A stretch of DNA of 64,000 nucleotides from positions 124,001 to 188,000 of the forward strand of contig JAKCFJ010000006.1 in NCBI GenBank assembly GCA_025041175.1, read 5' to 3'. The position numbers were made by a program, and so were the translations under genes. The stretch's first letter is position 1, and each line of letters begins with the position of its first letter. Source of the DNA: Halobacteriales archaeon YIM A00010. GTDB taxonomy: Archaea; Halobacteriota; Halobacteria; Halobacteriales; Haloarculaceae. Shown piece after piece: positions 42,412 to 50,761 of this stretch. A model generated the notes under the pieces. The model was not told the DNA's origin and did not search any database. It saw only the letters and a list, made by a program, of their open reading frames with translations.

Positions 42412-42852
42412 TCAGTTCAAGTCGTCGTAGCCACGTGCGTCTAAGATGATATCCCCGATTTCTTCTGGTGATTCGATTGCGAGCTGCAAGAGTGCATCAT
42501 CGATCTCTCGCCCGTGAGTCTCCCGCAAGCCGTTCTCTCGGAGATAAACCTTAATCTCCCATTTTGCGTCAGCCCACTCGTCCCAACGATCTTCATGCGG
42601 GTAGATCGGCCCTTGTTTGCTCTCGCTGAAGGGGAACGGGGGGCCATGCTTATTATGCCTATCTTCCTTATCATCCTGGCCATCCTCAGCATCCTCAGCA
42701 TCCTTATCATCCTCATCATCGCCAATAGGTTCCTGAGGTTGCTCATTATCCTCATCATCCTCACTATGATCAGCATCCTTAATATCCTCATTCTTCCCTT
42801 CTGTTCCCTCAAGCTGCGTTTTGATATCTCCGAACGGATCGTCATCGCTCAT
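42412..42852 (-). CDS. Acidic partner protein of ParA, 146 aa
   Basis: Residues about 20-65 are an extreme acidic run (DDEDNEQPQEPIGDDEDDKD); the C-terminal half is a folded helical domain (YPHEDRWDEWADAKWEIKVY). It overlaps the parA stop by 11 bases. Position and size suggest the adaptor (ParB-like) half of the partition system, though no known DNA-binding motif is visible. Confidence 0.6.
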   Translation of the reverse strand: MSDDDPFGDIKTQLEGTEGKNEDIKDADHSEDDEDNEQPQEPIGDDEDDKDAEDAEDGQDDKEDRHNKHGPPFPFSESKQGPIYPHEDRWDEWADAKWEIKVYLRENGLRETHGREIDDALLQLAIESPEEIGDIILDARGYDDLN

Positions 42853-43717
42853 TGGTTACCTCTCCATTCTCAACGATCTCCGCAAGCTCATCGAACCGTT
42901 CCAGTTGTTCGTTCTCCGGATCGTGCGCCGCGAGGGTTTTGCGCTCGGTATAAGCTTTCGAGATGGTGTCGTCCTTCCTGATTCCAGGTTTCGGGAGATC
43001 ACCATTGTGTTCTCCGTTATCGATTTCTTCGAAATCGACACGAGCGAATTCGGGGAGATGTTGCGGGAAGTCTTGATTTAGTCGTTCGATGAGTTTCCGA
43101 TCATTGTTGTGATGGTCAATTCTCGAATTGATTCGATTCGGGACGATCGCCAGGATATCTAGACCGATTTGATTTCTCAACGGAGTGACTTGGCGCTCCA
43201 TCATCCGCTGGAAGCCTTCGACAGACCCGCCGCCGCTCGTGAGTGGCACGATGAGATTTTGTGTTGCGACGTGCGCATTGTTTGTGATCTTGCCCCGATA
43301 GGCAGGCGGGTCCGTGATAATGAAATCGTAGTCCGTCCCGAGCAGCGGATCGACAACGTGGTTGCGCACCCGGACATCGGCGAAGTTTGAGGATTCGACC
43401 AGCTTCTCGATCGTCTCCAGTCGTTTCGTCGACGGAAGGATATCGAATCCGAAGTCCGTGTCAAAGATGATGTCTTGCGGATCAGCCTTGCCCTCATCGA
43501 GGATTACATCCCCGAGGTCGTCGCTGCCTTCGTCTTGATATTGCTCCTCGAATCCGAGACCAACACTCGCGTGGCCGTTCGGTTCGAGATCGACAAATAG
43601 GACATCGTGCCCGCGCGCTGCGAGGCGCTCGGCGAGATTGACTGAAATCGTACTTTTCCCTACTCCGCCTTTCAATATCGCTACATTCACCGCCCGTGGT
43701 TCAACTGTTTCGGACAT
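42842..43717 (-). CDS. parA: ParA/Soj partition ATPase, 291 aa
   Basis: Deviant Walker A LKGGVGKST (residues about 14-22), DLEPNGHASVGLG (A-prime), and FIITDPPAY Walker B. No N-terminal DNA-binding extension, so it is the small ParA type. ParA moves plasmid copies apart on the nucleoid using an adaptor bound to a centromere. Upstream lies a 24-bp inverted repeat. Followed by the acidic partner. Confidence 0.88.
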   Translation of the reverse strand: MSETVEPRAVNVAILKGGVGKSTISVNLAERLAARGHDVLFVDLEPNGHASVGLGFEEQYQDEGSDDLGDVILDEGKADPQDIIFDTDFGFDILPSTKRLETIEKLVESSNFADVRVRNHVVDPLLGTDYDFIITDPPAYRGKITNNAHVATQNLIVPLTSGGGSVEGFQRMMERQVTPLRNQIGLDILAIVPNRINSRIDHHNNDRKLIERLNQDFPQHLPEFARVDFEEIDNGEHNGDLPKPGIRKDDTISKAYTERKTLAAHDPENEQLERFDELAEIVENGEVTNER

Positions 43718-43726
43718 GCTTAGTCA

Positions 43727-43787
43727 CCTTAGGTTGCTGAGGTTACTGAGCATCACATTTCACCTGAGTATCCTGAGCAACCTTAGG
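43727..43787. promoter_or_regulatory. Inverted repeat before parA (candidate centromere or operator)
   Basis: Left arm CCTTAGGTTGCTGAGGTTAC-TGAG (43727-43750) and right arm CTGAGTATCCTGAGCAACCT-TAGG (43764-43787) match at 20 of 24 positions as an inverted repeat. It begins ten bases from the parA start. Confidence 0.6.
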
Positions 43788-43962
43788 CAAACAATGTATT
43801 GTTACCATTTAAAGATATCGTTCTGGAACGCGGCGACCAGGTGCCGCAGATTTCCACTTATGGTATAGCGAAATGCAGTGTATTGGTCTACTGGAACCAC
43901 TGGAAACAGTGGCGTGCCAGTAGCGACATGTTTATTGGCGACAATCGTGAAGGATTCACAGG

Positions 43963-43991
43963 CCGTTGCACATGTGCCACATGTGCAACGG
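43963..43991. promoter_or_regulatory. 29-bp palindromic operator of the toxin-antitoxin pair
   Basis: CCGTTGCACATGTG - C - CACATGTGCAACGG, perfect 14-bp arms around one base, ending nine bases before the antitoxin ATG at 44000. It fits autorepression by the antitoxin or the complex. Confidence 0.8.
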
Positions 43992-43999
43992 TGATTACC

Positions 44000-44197
44000 A
44001 TGAGCGCAGACAAACGCATTCGAGTGTCTGAGGAACGACGTGAACAACTGCACGACCTCAAGGGCGTTGGTGAGTCCTACGATGAGGTGTTGAAACAGCT
44101 CATCCAGGAGCACAACCGGAAACAGCTAGCCGAGAAGATGCGCAAGGTCGATGATATGGACCATGACGAGTTCGTGCCGCTCAGTGACGACGAATGA
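44000..44197 (+). CDS. Antitoxin, 65 aa
   Basis: MSADKRIRVSEERREQLHDL begins a short ribbon-helix-helix-like DNA-binding segment; the acidic C-terminus (DDMDHDEFVPLSDDE) would wrap the toxin. The family is the small haloarchaeal VapB/RelB-like antitoxins. The start follows the 29-bp palindrome directly; its stop overlaps the toxin ATG by four bases. Confidence 0.75.
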   Translation: MSADKRIRVSEERREQLHDLKGVGESYDEVLKQLIQEHNRKQLAEKMRKVDDMDHDEFVPLSDDE

Positions 44198-44481
44198 GCT
44201 ACGAGGTCCTGCTGCATCCTGACGTTGATGAGTTTCTACGCGCCCTAGACGAGAAGAGCGAACGGATCTGCCGCGATAACCTCGCGTACCTCGAGGAGAA
44301 CCCGTATCCCGGCCAAGGACAGGGAGACAAAGAGGGCCTTGTGATCGACGGCGATGATCGGTATCGGCAGCACATCAGCCATGAGTACACCGTGTTCTAC
44401 GACATTTATGAGGAGCGGGACGAGGTGCGTGTGACGGAGATCCTTCCAATTGACGACGCGCACAAACGGTACGGCTATTGA
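44194..44481 (+). CDS. RelE/ParE-type toxin, 95 aa
   Basis: YEVLLHPDVDEFLRALDEKS, then HISHEYTVFYDIYEERDEVR and VTEILPIDDAHKRYGY follow the RelE/ParE fold (helical hairpin, four-stranded sheet, C-terminal basic tail with KRY). RelE toxins cut mRNA on the ribosome and ParE toxins block gyrase; sequence alone does not decide. Coupled to the antitoxin. Its role is likely plasmid maintenance. Confidence 0.82.
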   Translation: MSYEVLLHPDVDEFLRALDEKSERICRDNLAYLEENPYPGQGQGDKEGLVIDGDDRYRQHISHEYTVFYDIYEERDEVRVTEILPIDDAHKRYGY

Positions 44482-44663
44482 GCCTCTTAGTTTCAACCCA
44501 TGGCTGACAAAAGGTGAATTGGTTGGATCGAAGACGCGGGTAAAGGTCCCCGTTAGCGGGAATCGCCCTCCAACGATCCCCGCTACTATCCAATTAGTCT
44601 CCTAACACCATAGTTTTTCTGTCGATGTCAACCAATTCCGGCTACATCGGACGCCCTGGTGTG

Positions 44664-45212
44664 TCACCGTCGCTCGGGTGGATAAAAGACGATGTTGACA
44701 GTTGAGAACGCATTGTACCAGGAGGTCGGCATGACGGCGATCTCCATGCCCCAGTGCTCGGCACAGTGCATGATATCGAACCAGCCGTTTCGCTGGCGCT
44801 GCTCTGGGTCTGGTTCTGCTGTCTTCGAAACGAGTTGTAGTTCGGGGTGGGACACATGCATCGAATAGACGGCAGGCTCATCCTCATCGAGCCAGAGCGT
44901 CGAATGATCGGCATGAGGTGGCTTGTGTGGGGGATTGTCACCCTCTCCGACGGTTTCTAGCTCACGATCGATCCACGACCGGTCACACGAACACTCGTCT
45001 TCTCCCGTGATCACTTGCCGGAGGCACGCGGTGTCGGCTGTCTCGTCAACCTTCCAGTAGGCCTTGAATCGCTCCCTCAACTCGTCTTCGAGTGCCTCGG
45101 CAATCGCTCGCCGGACATTCTCACCGGGTTCGTGGTCGACGTCTGCGTACTCCTGCACGTCTTCCACGAACGCTCGGTATGACGGACTTGGAGAGCGATT
45201 GAAGCGGCTCAT
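44664..45212 (-). CDS. Hypothetical protein, 182 aa
   Basis: Helical N-terminus (SYRAFVEDVQEYADVDHEPG), then ECSCDRSWI and a C-terminal ENDWFDIMHCAEH-like segment (GWFDIMHCAEHWGMEIAVMP). Unrecognised. Single gene flanked by 180-270-base spacers in which I see nothing. Confidence 0.55.
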   Translation of the reverse strand: MSRFNRSPSPSYRAFVEDVQEYADVDHEPGENVRRAIAEALEDELRERFKAYWKVDETADTACLRQVITGEDECSCDRSWIDRELETVGEGDNPPHKPPHADHSTLWLDEDEPAVYSMHVSHPELQLVSKTAEPDPEQRQRNGWFDIMHCAEHWGMEIAVMPTSWYNAFSTVNIVFYPPERR

Positions 45213-45483
45213 GCGCTTTTTCGAAGGTCTAGCTCACCATAGTTGTTGTGACGATTCAAAAACAACGGAAGCGAGGGGTGTGATCGGTGTGACCTCGGGT
45301 GATCTTCTTTTTGCAGATGGGGTGTCCTTACTTCGGTGATCGGTTGGTCCACGACTAGGAAGCACTGGATGCTGTGGTATGGTATCGCCGCGCTATCTCT
45401 CGATTTTTCACTCGAAACCCGGTGTGTTTCCTCCTCGCCACGGCGTGACGGTCGCCTCACTTGGGACACACGGGTGAGGTAAT

Positions 45484-46038
45484 TCACGGACTGGCCTCCG
45501 TGTCCTGTTCACTGTCTGCCGGTTCGTAGGTCTCCTGCTCCTGGTTTGCTTGCTCCCGGTGAGCGATGGTGAAGAGTTCGCGGGCCTGGTCGTCGGTGAC
45601 GTTGATGACCTCGGCGGGATGGTGCGTAAGTCCGGCAAGTCGAGCAGCGGCTACGCGTTTGTGGCCGTTGATGATCGTGCCGTTCTCCCGGACGACAGGG
45701 AACGAGCCCGCGTACTGATTCCGGTAGCAACGCCGGATAGTAGCGTCAGCGGGGGTAAAGGCTCCATCGTGGGCGGGGTGGGGCGACAGCTCGTCGAGGG
45801 ACTGCCACTCGATCCGCCTTCGCGGTTTGAGAACCTCGATGGTGCCCGGCAACCGGACGAACACGCTCCCGAGCTGTTCGTCATCGCCGGTCGTCACGTC
45901 GTGCATCACGACGCTTCCCCGGCCGTGGTGGACCCGTTCGACCCACCCCTCGAAGACGCGCCCGTCGTCATCGGTGACGCGGGCGTACTTCCCCTGTACG
46001 GTCCAGTCGAGCGTCTGGTTAAACGGATTCTGGGGCAT
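45484..46038 (-). CDS. ParB/Spo0J-like N-terminal domain protein, 184 aa
   Basis: Residues about 75-155 hold a ParB-type core: SLDELSPHPAHDGAFTPADA, FPVVRENGTIINGHKRVAAA and HHPAEVINVTDDQARELFTI, with INGHKRVAAARLAG matching the GxxRxxAAxxxG box. The first 70 residues are a separate small beta domain (VQGKYARVTDDDGRVFEGWV). No helix-turn-helix follows, so it may be a ParB-fold CTPase or nuclease relative and not a centromere binder. The distance to parA is about 1.8 kb. Confidence 0.7.
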   Translation of the reverse strand: MPQNPFNQTLDWTVQGKYARVTDDDGRVFEGWVERVHHGRGSVVMHDVTTGDDEQLGSVFVRLPGTIEVLKPRRRIEWQSLDELSPHPAHDGAFTPADATIRRCYRNQYAGSFPVVRENGTIINGHKRVAAARLAGLTHHPAEVINVTDDQARELFTIAHREQANQEQETYEPADSEQDTEASP

Positions 46039-46226
46039 GGTATTCGTTGAGAAGGGATCGATTATCAGATAGCTTCTGATATTGTCCTGGCGTCCGTCGA
46101 CGGTTCACTCGCTATCGGCCAGGTAGTGATTAAGTGCGGCGGGATGGAGCTGTTCGGCTCCACACACGCATCCATTCCCCGCCGGCCGTGGCTTGTTCCA
46201 TTCGAGAAGGGGTATGTTTCTCATAT

Positions 46227-46757
46227 TCAGAATGCCTCAAAGTCATCGAATGTCAGCTGATCCGCGTCTCGATGGCCGTTCCCCTCGGGATGGCTCAGCT
46301 CGTCGGTCGTCGGGTACTTATTGAGTGAGCGTTGGGTATCGTTTGCCCTCGGTCGGTGGTGCTCGCGGGCGTGCTTCGCGCGAGTCTCACAGGGCAGGAG
46401 ATTCGCGGGGCGGTTGTCCCATTTGTGGGTGTTCCGGTGATGAATCGCCTCTGCATTTGCGGCGGTCTCAACCCCCCATTCTGCGACTGCAACGAGTCTA
46501 TGCACCCGGACGGTGTGGCCATCAACGATCCAGCAGTCATATCCATCTGGTCGGGAGGTGTAGTAGGCGGGGGAATCAAGCGGATCAAGCATGCCAAACC
46601 GCCGTAGATAGTTCCGGACTGTGGTATCAGAACAGCCCACCTCCGCAGCGATGTCCTGAATCGATCGCTCCTGTTTTTCATAGAGTTCGCGGAGTCGTTC
46701 GCGGTCTCGGTAGGGTTCTGTAAGATTACCCGCCAGCGTCGTCTGCTGATCTCTCAT
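46227..46757 (-). CDS. HNH endonuclease with N-terminal helix-turn-helix, 176 aa
   Basis: An N-terminal helix-turn-helix (SIQDIAAEVGCSDTTVRNYL) is followed by an HNH_3-type core: VRVHRLVAVAEWG, then AIHHRNTHKWDNRPANLLPC and KHAREHH. The layout is that of homing-like endonucleases in haloarchaeal mobile DNA. The preceding 180 bases downstream are empty. Free-standing. Confidence 0.8.
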   Translation of the reverse strand: MRDQQTTLAGNLTEPYRDRERLRELYEKQERSIQDIAAEVGCSDTTVRNYLRRFGMLDPLDSPAYYTSRPDGYDCWIVDGHTVRVHRLVAVAEWGVETAANAEAIHHRNTHKWDNRPANLLPCETRAKHAREHHRPRANDTQRSLNKYPTTDELSHPEGNGHRDADQLTFDDFEAF

Positions 46758-46873
46758 CCCACTATTTTATTTCCAATGTATTAGGAAATAAATGTTTGGT
46801 GGCTGTGGCTATGTTTCGTCTGTTTTGCTCTCGGCGGAAGTGATGGACAGCAGTAGCATGTTCTTCAGCAGTA

Positions 46874-46937
46874 CCCTACTATTGGCCAACGGACCAATGG
46901 AAAGGCCTATGCTATTGGCCGTGCAACCAATGGTTGG
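46874..46937. promoter_or_regulatory. Two ATTGG/CCAAT dyads before a small gene
   Basis: CTATTGGCCAACGGACCAAT at about 46876-46897 and CTATTGGCCGTGCAACCAAT at about 46914-46935 are paired dyads 38 bases apart, the second ending just before the ATG at 46940. Candidate operators. Confidence 0.5.
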
Positions 46938-46939
46938 AG

Positions 46940-47113
46940 ATGGCCCCGAACGTCACGGCCGATGACTTGGATGGTCTTGACCGCCAGCGAGTGTACCCGG
47001 ACGATACGGTGATCCGAATCTTCATTCGGCGGACGACAGAGGCCACATATCAATCGGGGTGGTCGTACAAACTCCACTACGGCGCAACCCTCCTCCCGAC
47101 CCAGACCCGATGA
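46940..47113 (+). CDS. Small hypothetical protein, 57 aa
   Basis: MAPNVTADDLDGLDRQRVYP then DDTVIRIFIRRTTEATYQSG and a short aromatic stretch (WSYKLHYG). Composition is normal for haloarchaeal proteins. The last residues (ATLLPTQTR) look like an altered end, so the gene may be shortened. It sits behind two CCAAT dyads. Confidence 0.45.
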   Translation: MAPNVTADDLDGLDRQRVYPDDTVIRIFIRRTTEATYQSGWSYKLHYGATLLPTQTR

Positions 47114-47387
47114 CGGTATCGTCTCGATGAGTTCGGTGAACGAATCGTCGGCAACTGACGGCATCGTCACACGGAACGCCGATCGAGTCGCGGGATTTCG
47201 ACGTTCCCATCGAGCAGGAGTCAGTCACGCGAGCCGAAGCAGAGTCGTCTCGAGACGAGCGAACCCCGAATCAAAGTCGAGCCACGATGCCGGATCGGAC
47301 TGACGATCGGCGATCGAGGAACGCCCTCGTCGGTACGACGAACTGATAGTCCCGATCAAACGAACGACACCCGATACGACTACAACA

Positions 47388-47672
47388 ATGAACGCCAAAA
47401 CCGACGACACCGTTATCGAAGCCCTGGACCGACTCGACCGGATGAACTTTGATGCCGCTCGTGGCGTGCGCGATCTCACAGCACTACACCAGGATCACTA
47501 CTCGGGGGCGGGTGAGAATGCAACCCATATAACCGTGATCCACGCGGGAGATGGAATCGTAGTCATCACGGACCGATATGGACTCCCGGACATTGCATGG
47601 TCAGGCCACTTGGACGACCAAGAAATCCTTGACGATCTCGTTGAGAGCGGCCACCTATCCCGCGACGAATAG
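47388..47672 (+). CDS. Hypothetical protein, 94 aa
   Basis: Alpha/beta, acidic, unrecognised (THITVIHAGDGIVVITDRYG). ATG 47388 in an A-rich context; 53 bases before the next gene, so possibly co-transcribed. Confidence 0.55.
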   Translation: MNAKTDDTVIEALDRLDRMNFDAARGVRDLTALHQDHYSGAGENATHITVIHAGDGIVVITDRYGLPDIAWSGHLDDQEILDDLVESGHLSRDE

Positions 47673-47725
47673 GACCATCCAGTTTCTCAGAAAAAGCCAT
47701 AGCCTCTGCTCGAGATGGTAGGATA

Positions 47726-48439
47726 ATGACTGACGACATCCCCGATCTCACGTCCCACCAACGGGAAGCCGTTCGGGAATTCACCAGCCGTTACCGGGAC
47801 GAGTCTGAGGGACGTGTCTCGATCAATCCAGTCTTGCTGGCTCGCGTCCTCGCCCGTGATAAGCCGGCTGCGCAGGTCTATATAAGCGGAGAGACACACC
47901 CCGATTTCGATAATCCAGACGCGTATCTGTACGATCTATGCAGCACGTTTGACCTCCACATGAAGAATATCAAAGAGGCACGGGGGTGGGCTATCGGACG
48001 GTCCCGTTGGCGTCTGGATCTCCTCCCGACGCGATTCTCTGAGACAGATGCGTACCACCGTCGCTGTGGATTCGTCTACGGCTATCCGGCGTCCGCGATC
48101 GAGGATTTCATCGAGACAACGACGAACATCACGAACTGTGATCTGGTTCGTGCAGGGATATTCAGCGCGGAAGATGTTGCATATCTAATTTTCGTCTCCT
48201 ACCACTATCACAATTCGCTGAAGCGGTATGAGGAACGTATTGAAATAGGCAAACAGATCCGACAGCGCCTCGCCCAACTCGCGGAGGTATGGAGTCTTCC
48301 AATCCTCGACGAATATGCGACGTTGCTACACAACGACGTTGCTGAAGCCTATCGGGGGAATGCGAATTGGAACGTCCCCACGACGTTTCATCCTGAAAAA
48401 ACGGTTAGTCGAAGTGACGTGCTATCACTTCTCTCCTAG
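47726..48439 (+). CDS. Hypothetical protein, 237 aa
   Basis: Unrecognised, mixed helical. Notable stretch AYLYDLCSTFDLHMKNIKEA and an aromatic C-terminal helix pair (VAYLIFVSYHYHNSLKRYEE). Not membrane-bound. Its stop codon directly abuts the stop of a tiny zinc-ribbon gene on the other strand. Confidence 0.6.
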   Translation: MTDDIPDLTSHQREAVREFTSRYRDESEGRVSINPVLLARVLARDKPAAQVYISGETHPDFDNPDAYLYDLCSTFDLHMKNIKEARGWAIGRSRWRLDLLPTRFSETDAYHRRCGFVYGYPASAIEDFIETTTNITNCDLVRAGIFSAEDVAYLIFVSYHYHNSLKRYEERIEIGKQIRQRLAQLAEVWSLPILDEYATLLHNDVAEAYRGNANWNVPTTFHPEKTVSRSDVLSLLS

Positions 48440-48550
48440 TTACAGCCCAAACCGCCATCCATCTGATAAATCATGCCCACAGACAGGGCATTTCTCATGT
48501 CCATTCTTAATCGGCTCATCACAGTTGGGACAGTTGCCAGTTTTACCCAT
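48440..48550 (-). CDS. Tiny zinc-ribbon protein, 36 aa
   Basis: MGKTGNCPNCDEPIKNGHEK then CPVCGHDLSDGWRFGL: two CPxC knuckles 17 residues apart make a complete small zinc ribbon. Such stand-alone ribbons are common, usually unannotated, in haloarchaea. The start at 48550 has an AT-rich upstream region. Confidence 0.65.
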   Translation of the reverse strand: MGKTGNCPNCDEPIKNGHEKCPVCGHDLSDGWRFGL

Positions 48551-48761
48551 GTTAGATGCCTCAGTTAATCACGTTTCTATACGACATTAAATATTATGCC
48601 ATGTGATATAGACCAATCGCATCTCTCAGGGTCTCTCCGAAGAGATTGGATCTAACCGATGGATAACCACGGTCCCGATAAGGAACCCGAGGATCGGCGC
48701 TGCATCTATCATACTTGTGGCTATCAGCGAGAGGTAAATAGGATGCTGGGTATCCGGTTGC

Positions 48762-49043
48762 TTAGTGGTCATCGACGGGTTCGCTCTCTCTCCGATAATA
48801 CAGTTCGTTCATGTCCGGATCCCAGGTCCACAGAGAGAGGCATTCACAGGAGTACTCGACAGCGATGAGGTCGCTATTTTCGTCATGGATGACAGCCTGT
48901 CCGTGGAGTCGTCGTCCGCAGTTTGGGCAGTCGTGCCATTCGGATGGCGGGTGGATATCCATAGCACGCCGTCTGCTGTCGGTCTCGGCGTCTGTGATAG
49001 CATCTTGAAGGTCGGGGGGAACCTCGGAGTCCTCACAAGCCAT
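48762..49043 (-). CDS. Hypothetical zinc-binding protein, 93 aa
   Basis: HDCPNCGRRLHGQAV and YSCECLSLWTW give four cysteines for one zinc. Start MACEDSEVPPD at 49043 is preferred to an upstream ATG at 49058. Unknown family; single gene. Confidence 0.6.
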   Translation of the reverse strand: MACEDSEVPPDLQDAITDAETDSRRRAMDIHPPSEWHDCPNCGRRLHGQAVIHDENSDLIAVEYSCECLSLWTWDPDMNELYYRRESEPVDDH

Positions 49044-49275
49044 GTTTCTCCTTATCATGGTGCAGGATCATCACATTTGGCACTATTTCACATAATTGTG
49101 GGTCGTTACCATGGTCTAAAACTAGTTTCTCGCCAGACTGGCGTAAAGGTGGGTCGCTTTAACTCAGGATGAGGGGTGGCGAGAAGGTGGCTCGATTCGA
49201 CCAGCGGAAACATCGGACGCTCATCTCGATAGATCGTAACGCCAATCCCGCTGGCGGATCAAACATCGGTCAACG

Positions 49276-50159
49276 ATGGACGAAGAGTCAGCTCAGGTCT
49301 TCCTTCCACCGCGTGAGCGATGCTTCGAGCGTCTCCGTCTCGCCCGCTTCGGCGAGACGGTGACGTGTGTCCATTGCGGAGATGACGCCGTCGTCAAACG
49401 CGGAACCACCGACAAGGACGCCCAACAGTACCGGTGCAAGCACTGCGAGACCTACTTCAGCGACCTCACGAAGACGATTTTCTGGCAACATCGCTTTGGC
49501 CTCGAAGAGATGTTCTATATCGTCAAGGAGATGCGATCTGAGCCGACCGCTCAGATCGCTCGGAATCTCGACCGAGACTACGAAGCCGGCCTCAACTTCG
49601 TCCACAAAGTCCAGGACGTCAGCGGTGATATCGACGAATTCGACCTCTACGACGTGTGCGAAGCTGACGAGGTCTACGTCACGGCTGGTGAGAAAGGACT
49701 CGAAGACGAGAATGGGAGTCCGCGCGAGCGCGGACTCTCAAAAAAGGACGCGGAACCTTCGAGTCAGACAAACCGCCAGTCTTGACACTCGTCCGTCGGG
49801 ATGACGGACGAGTGCGGTTTCTCGTCTGTGAGGATCTGCAAGACGCTGACGAGGATATCGCGGAGTACGGCGACGGAAGCGTGATCCTCTGCACCGACGG
49901 CTACACGATTTACGACGACATCAAGGACAAGGAGGGGGTGGACGGCCATCTGGCCGTCACCCACTCCGACACCTACGTGATCGGTGACGCCCACACGAAC
50001 ACCTGCGAGAACCGCCATAGCTTCCTTCGCCAGTGGCTGGCGAAGTTCCGTGGCGTCTCGAAGCATCACCTCCAGAAATACCTCGACTTCCTCGGACTGA
50101 AACTCAACTCACCGAACGACTGGTTCGAGAAACTGCTGTGTTACGATGTATCGGGATGA
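49276..50159 (+). CDS. IS1595-type (ISXO2-like) transposase in two frames
   Basis: First frame (49276-49785): zinc ribbon CVHCGDDAVVKRG ... CKHC, then FWQHRFGLEEMFYIVKEMRS and CEADEVYVTAGEKGLE. Second frame (to 50159): LTLVRRDDGRVRFLVCEDLQ, ILCTDGYTIYDD, THTNTCENRHSFLRQWLAK. Together about 294 residues, normal for the family. The switch lies at TCA-AAA-AAG (49738-49746), a canonical A-AAA-AAG slippery heptamer, so a -1 shift would join them; a simple one-base loss would look the same. Element ends were not located. Confidence 0.8.
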
Positions 50160-50671
50160 GCGACTTCTGCGGTTGCCGACGGACCAGTAGCATGGATAGA
50201 GTTGAAGGCGGTGACGTGTCTTGGTTTTGTGGACGGACCAATTCCTGTTCGCTGAACACGGCGTGACGACGGCCATTGAGAAGTACCGCTCTAAGAACCT
50301 CGAAAGTGTCCCATTCTCCGGGCTAAGGCACTCTCGACAGGTTCCATGACCCTGACTGAGATGCCGTCTCTGCCCAACCGCAGAAGTACAGAGAAGAGCG
50401 TTCGCAGAAGTCATCAACTACGTCGCAGAGACCACATTCCCGACACATAGCCCCAATAACGGGGAGTGGACCAGGTCCAAAGTCTTCGACGTCAGCAGTC
50501 ACGGTGACCGTGACTGCGGCTGGATCAGTAATGAATCCCTCCCAAAGGTATCAGCTGAAAATTACCTTGGTTGTCTGGAGAGGGTGCGAAATGTGGGTTA
50601 TAATATCACATGTCACCTATATCTTAACAAGTGACATAATAATATTATATTTTATTGGGTGTGGGAGAAAA
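50160..50671. other. Stretch without a supported gene behind the IS1595 transposase
   Basis: 512 bases. An inverted repeat ACTTCTGCGGTTG (about 50162-50174) with CAACCGCAGAAGT (about 50377-50389) may mark an element edge. A short peptide-like frame FAEHGVTTAIEKYRSKNLE near 50250 could be transposase debris. AT-rich from 50600. Confidence 0.35.
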
Positions 50672-50758
50672 GGGCTGCACGGAGGCTCGTATGGCTATCA
50701 ATACCCCTACTGTAATCGCTACCGCGTCACCGCGCGCGGAAAGAATACAAATATTAGT
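50672..50758 (+). pseudogene. C-terminal relic of an FGE-like gene
   Basis: GLHGGSYGYQYPYCNRYRVT then ARGKNTNISR aligns with GGSFLCHQSWCNRYRVAARS of the intact FGE at 56002-56979. Only about 29 codons remain, and the first active-site cysteine is Tyr. It ends four bases from the stop codon of the sulfatase gene. Confidence 0.7.
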
Positions 50759-50761
50759 CGG

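Noticed and set aside
42514-42981. Hydrophobic 155-codon plus-strand frame
   Set aside because: Apparent membrane helices are the complement of the acidic run in the ParA partner gene.
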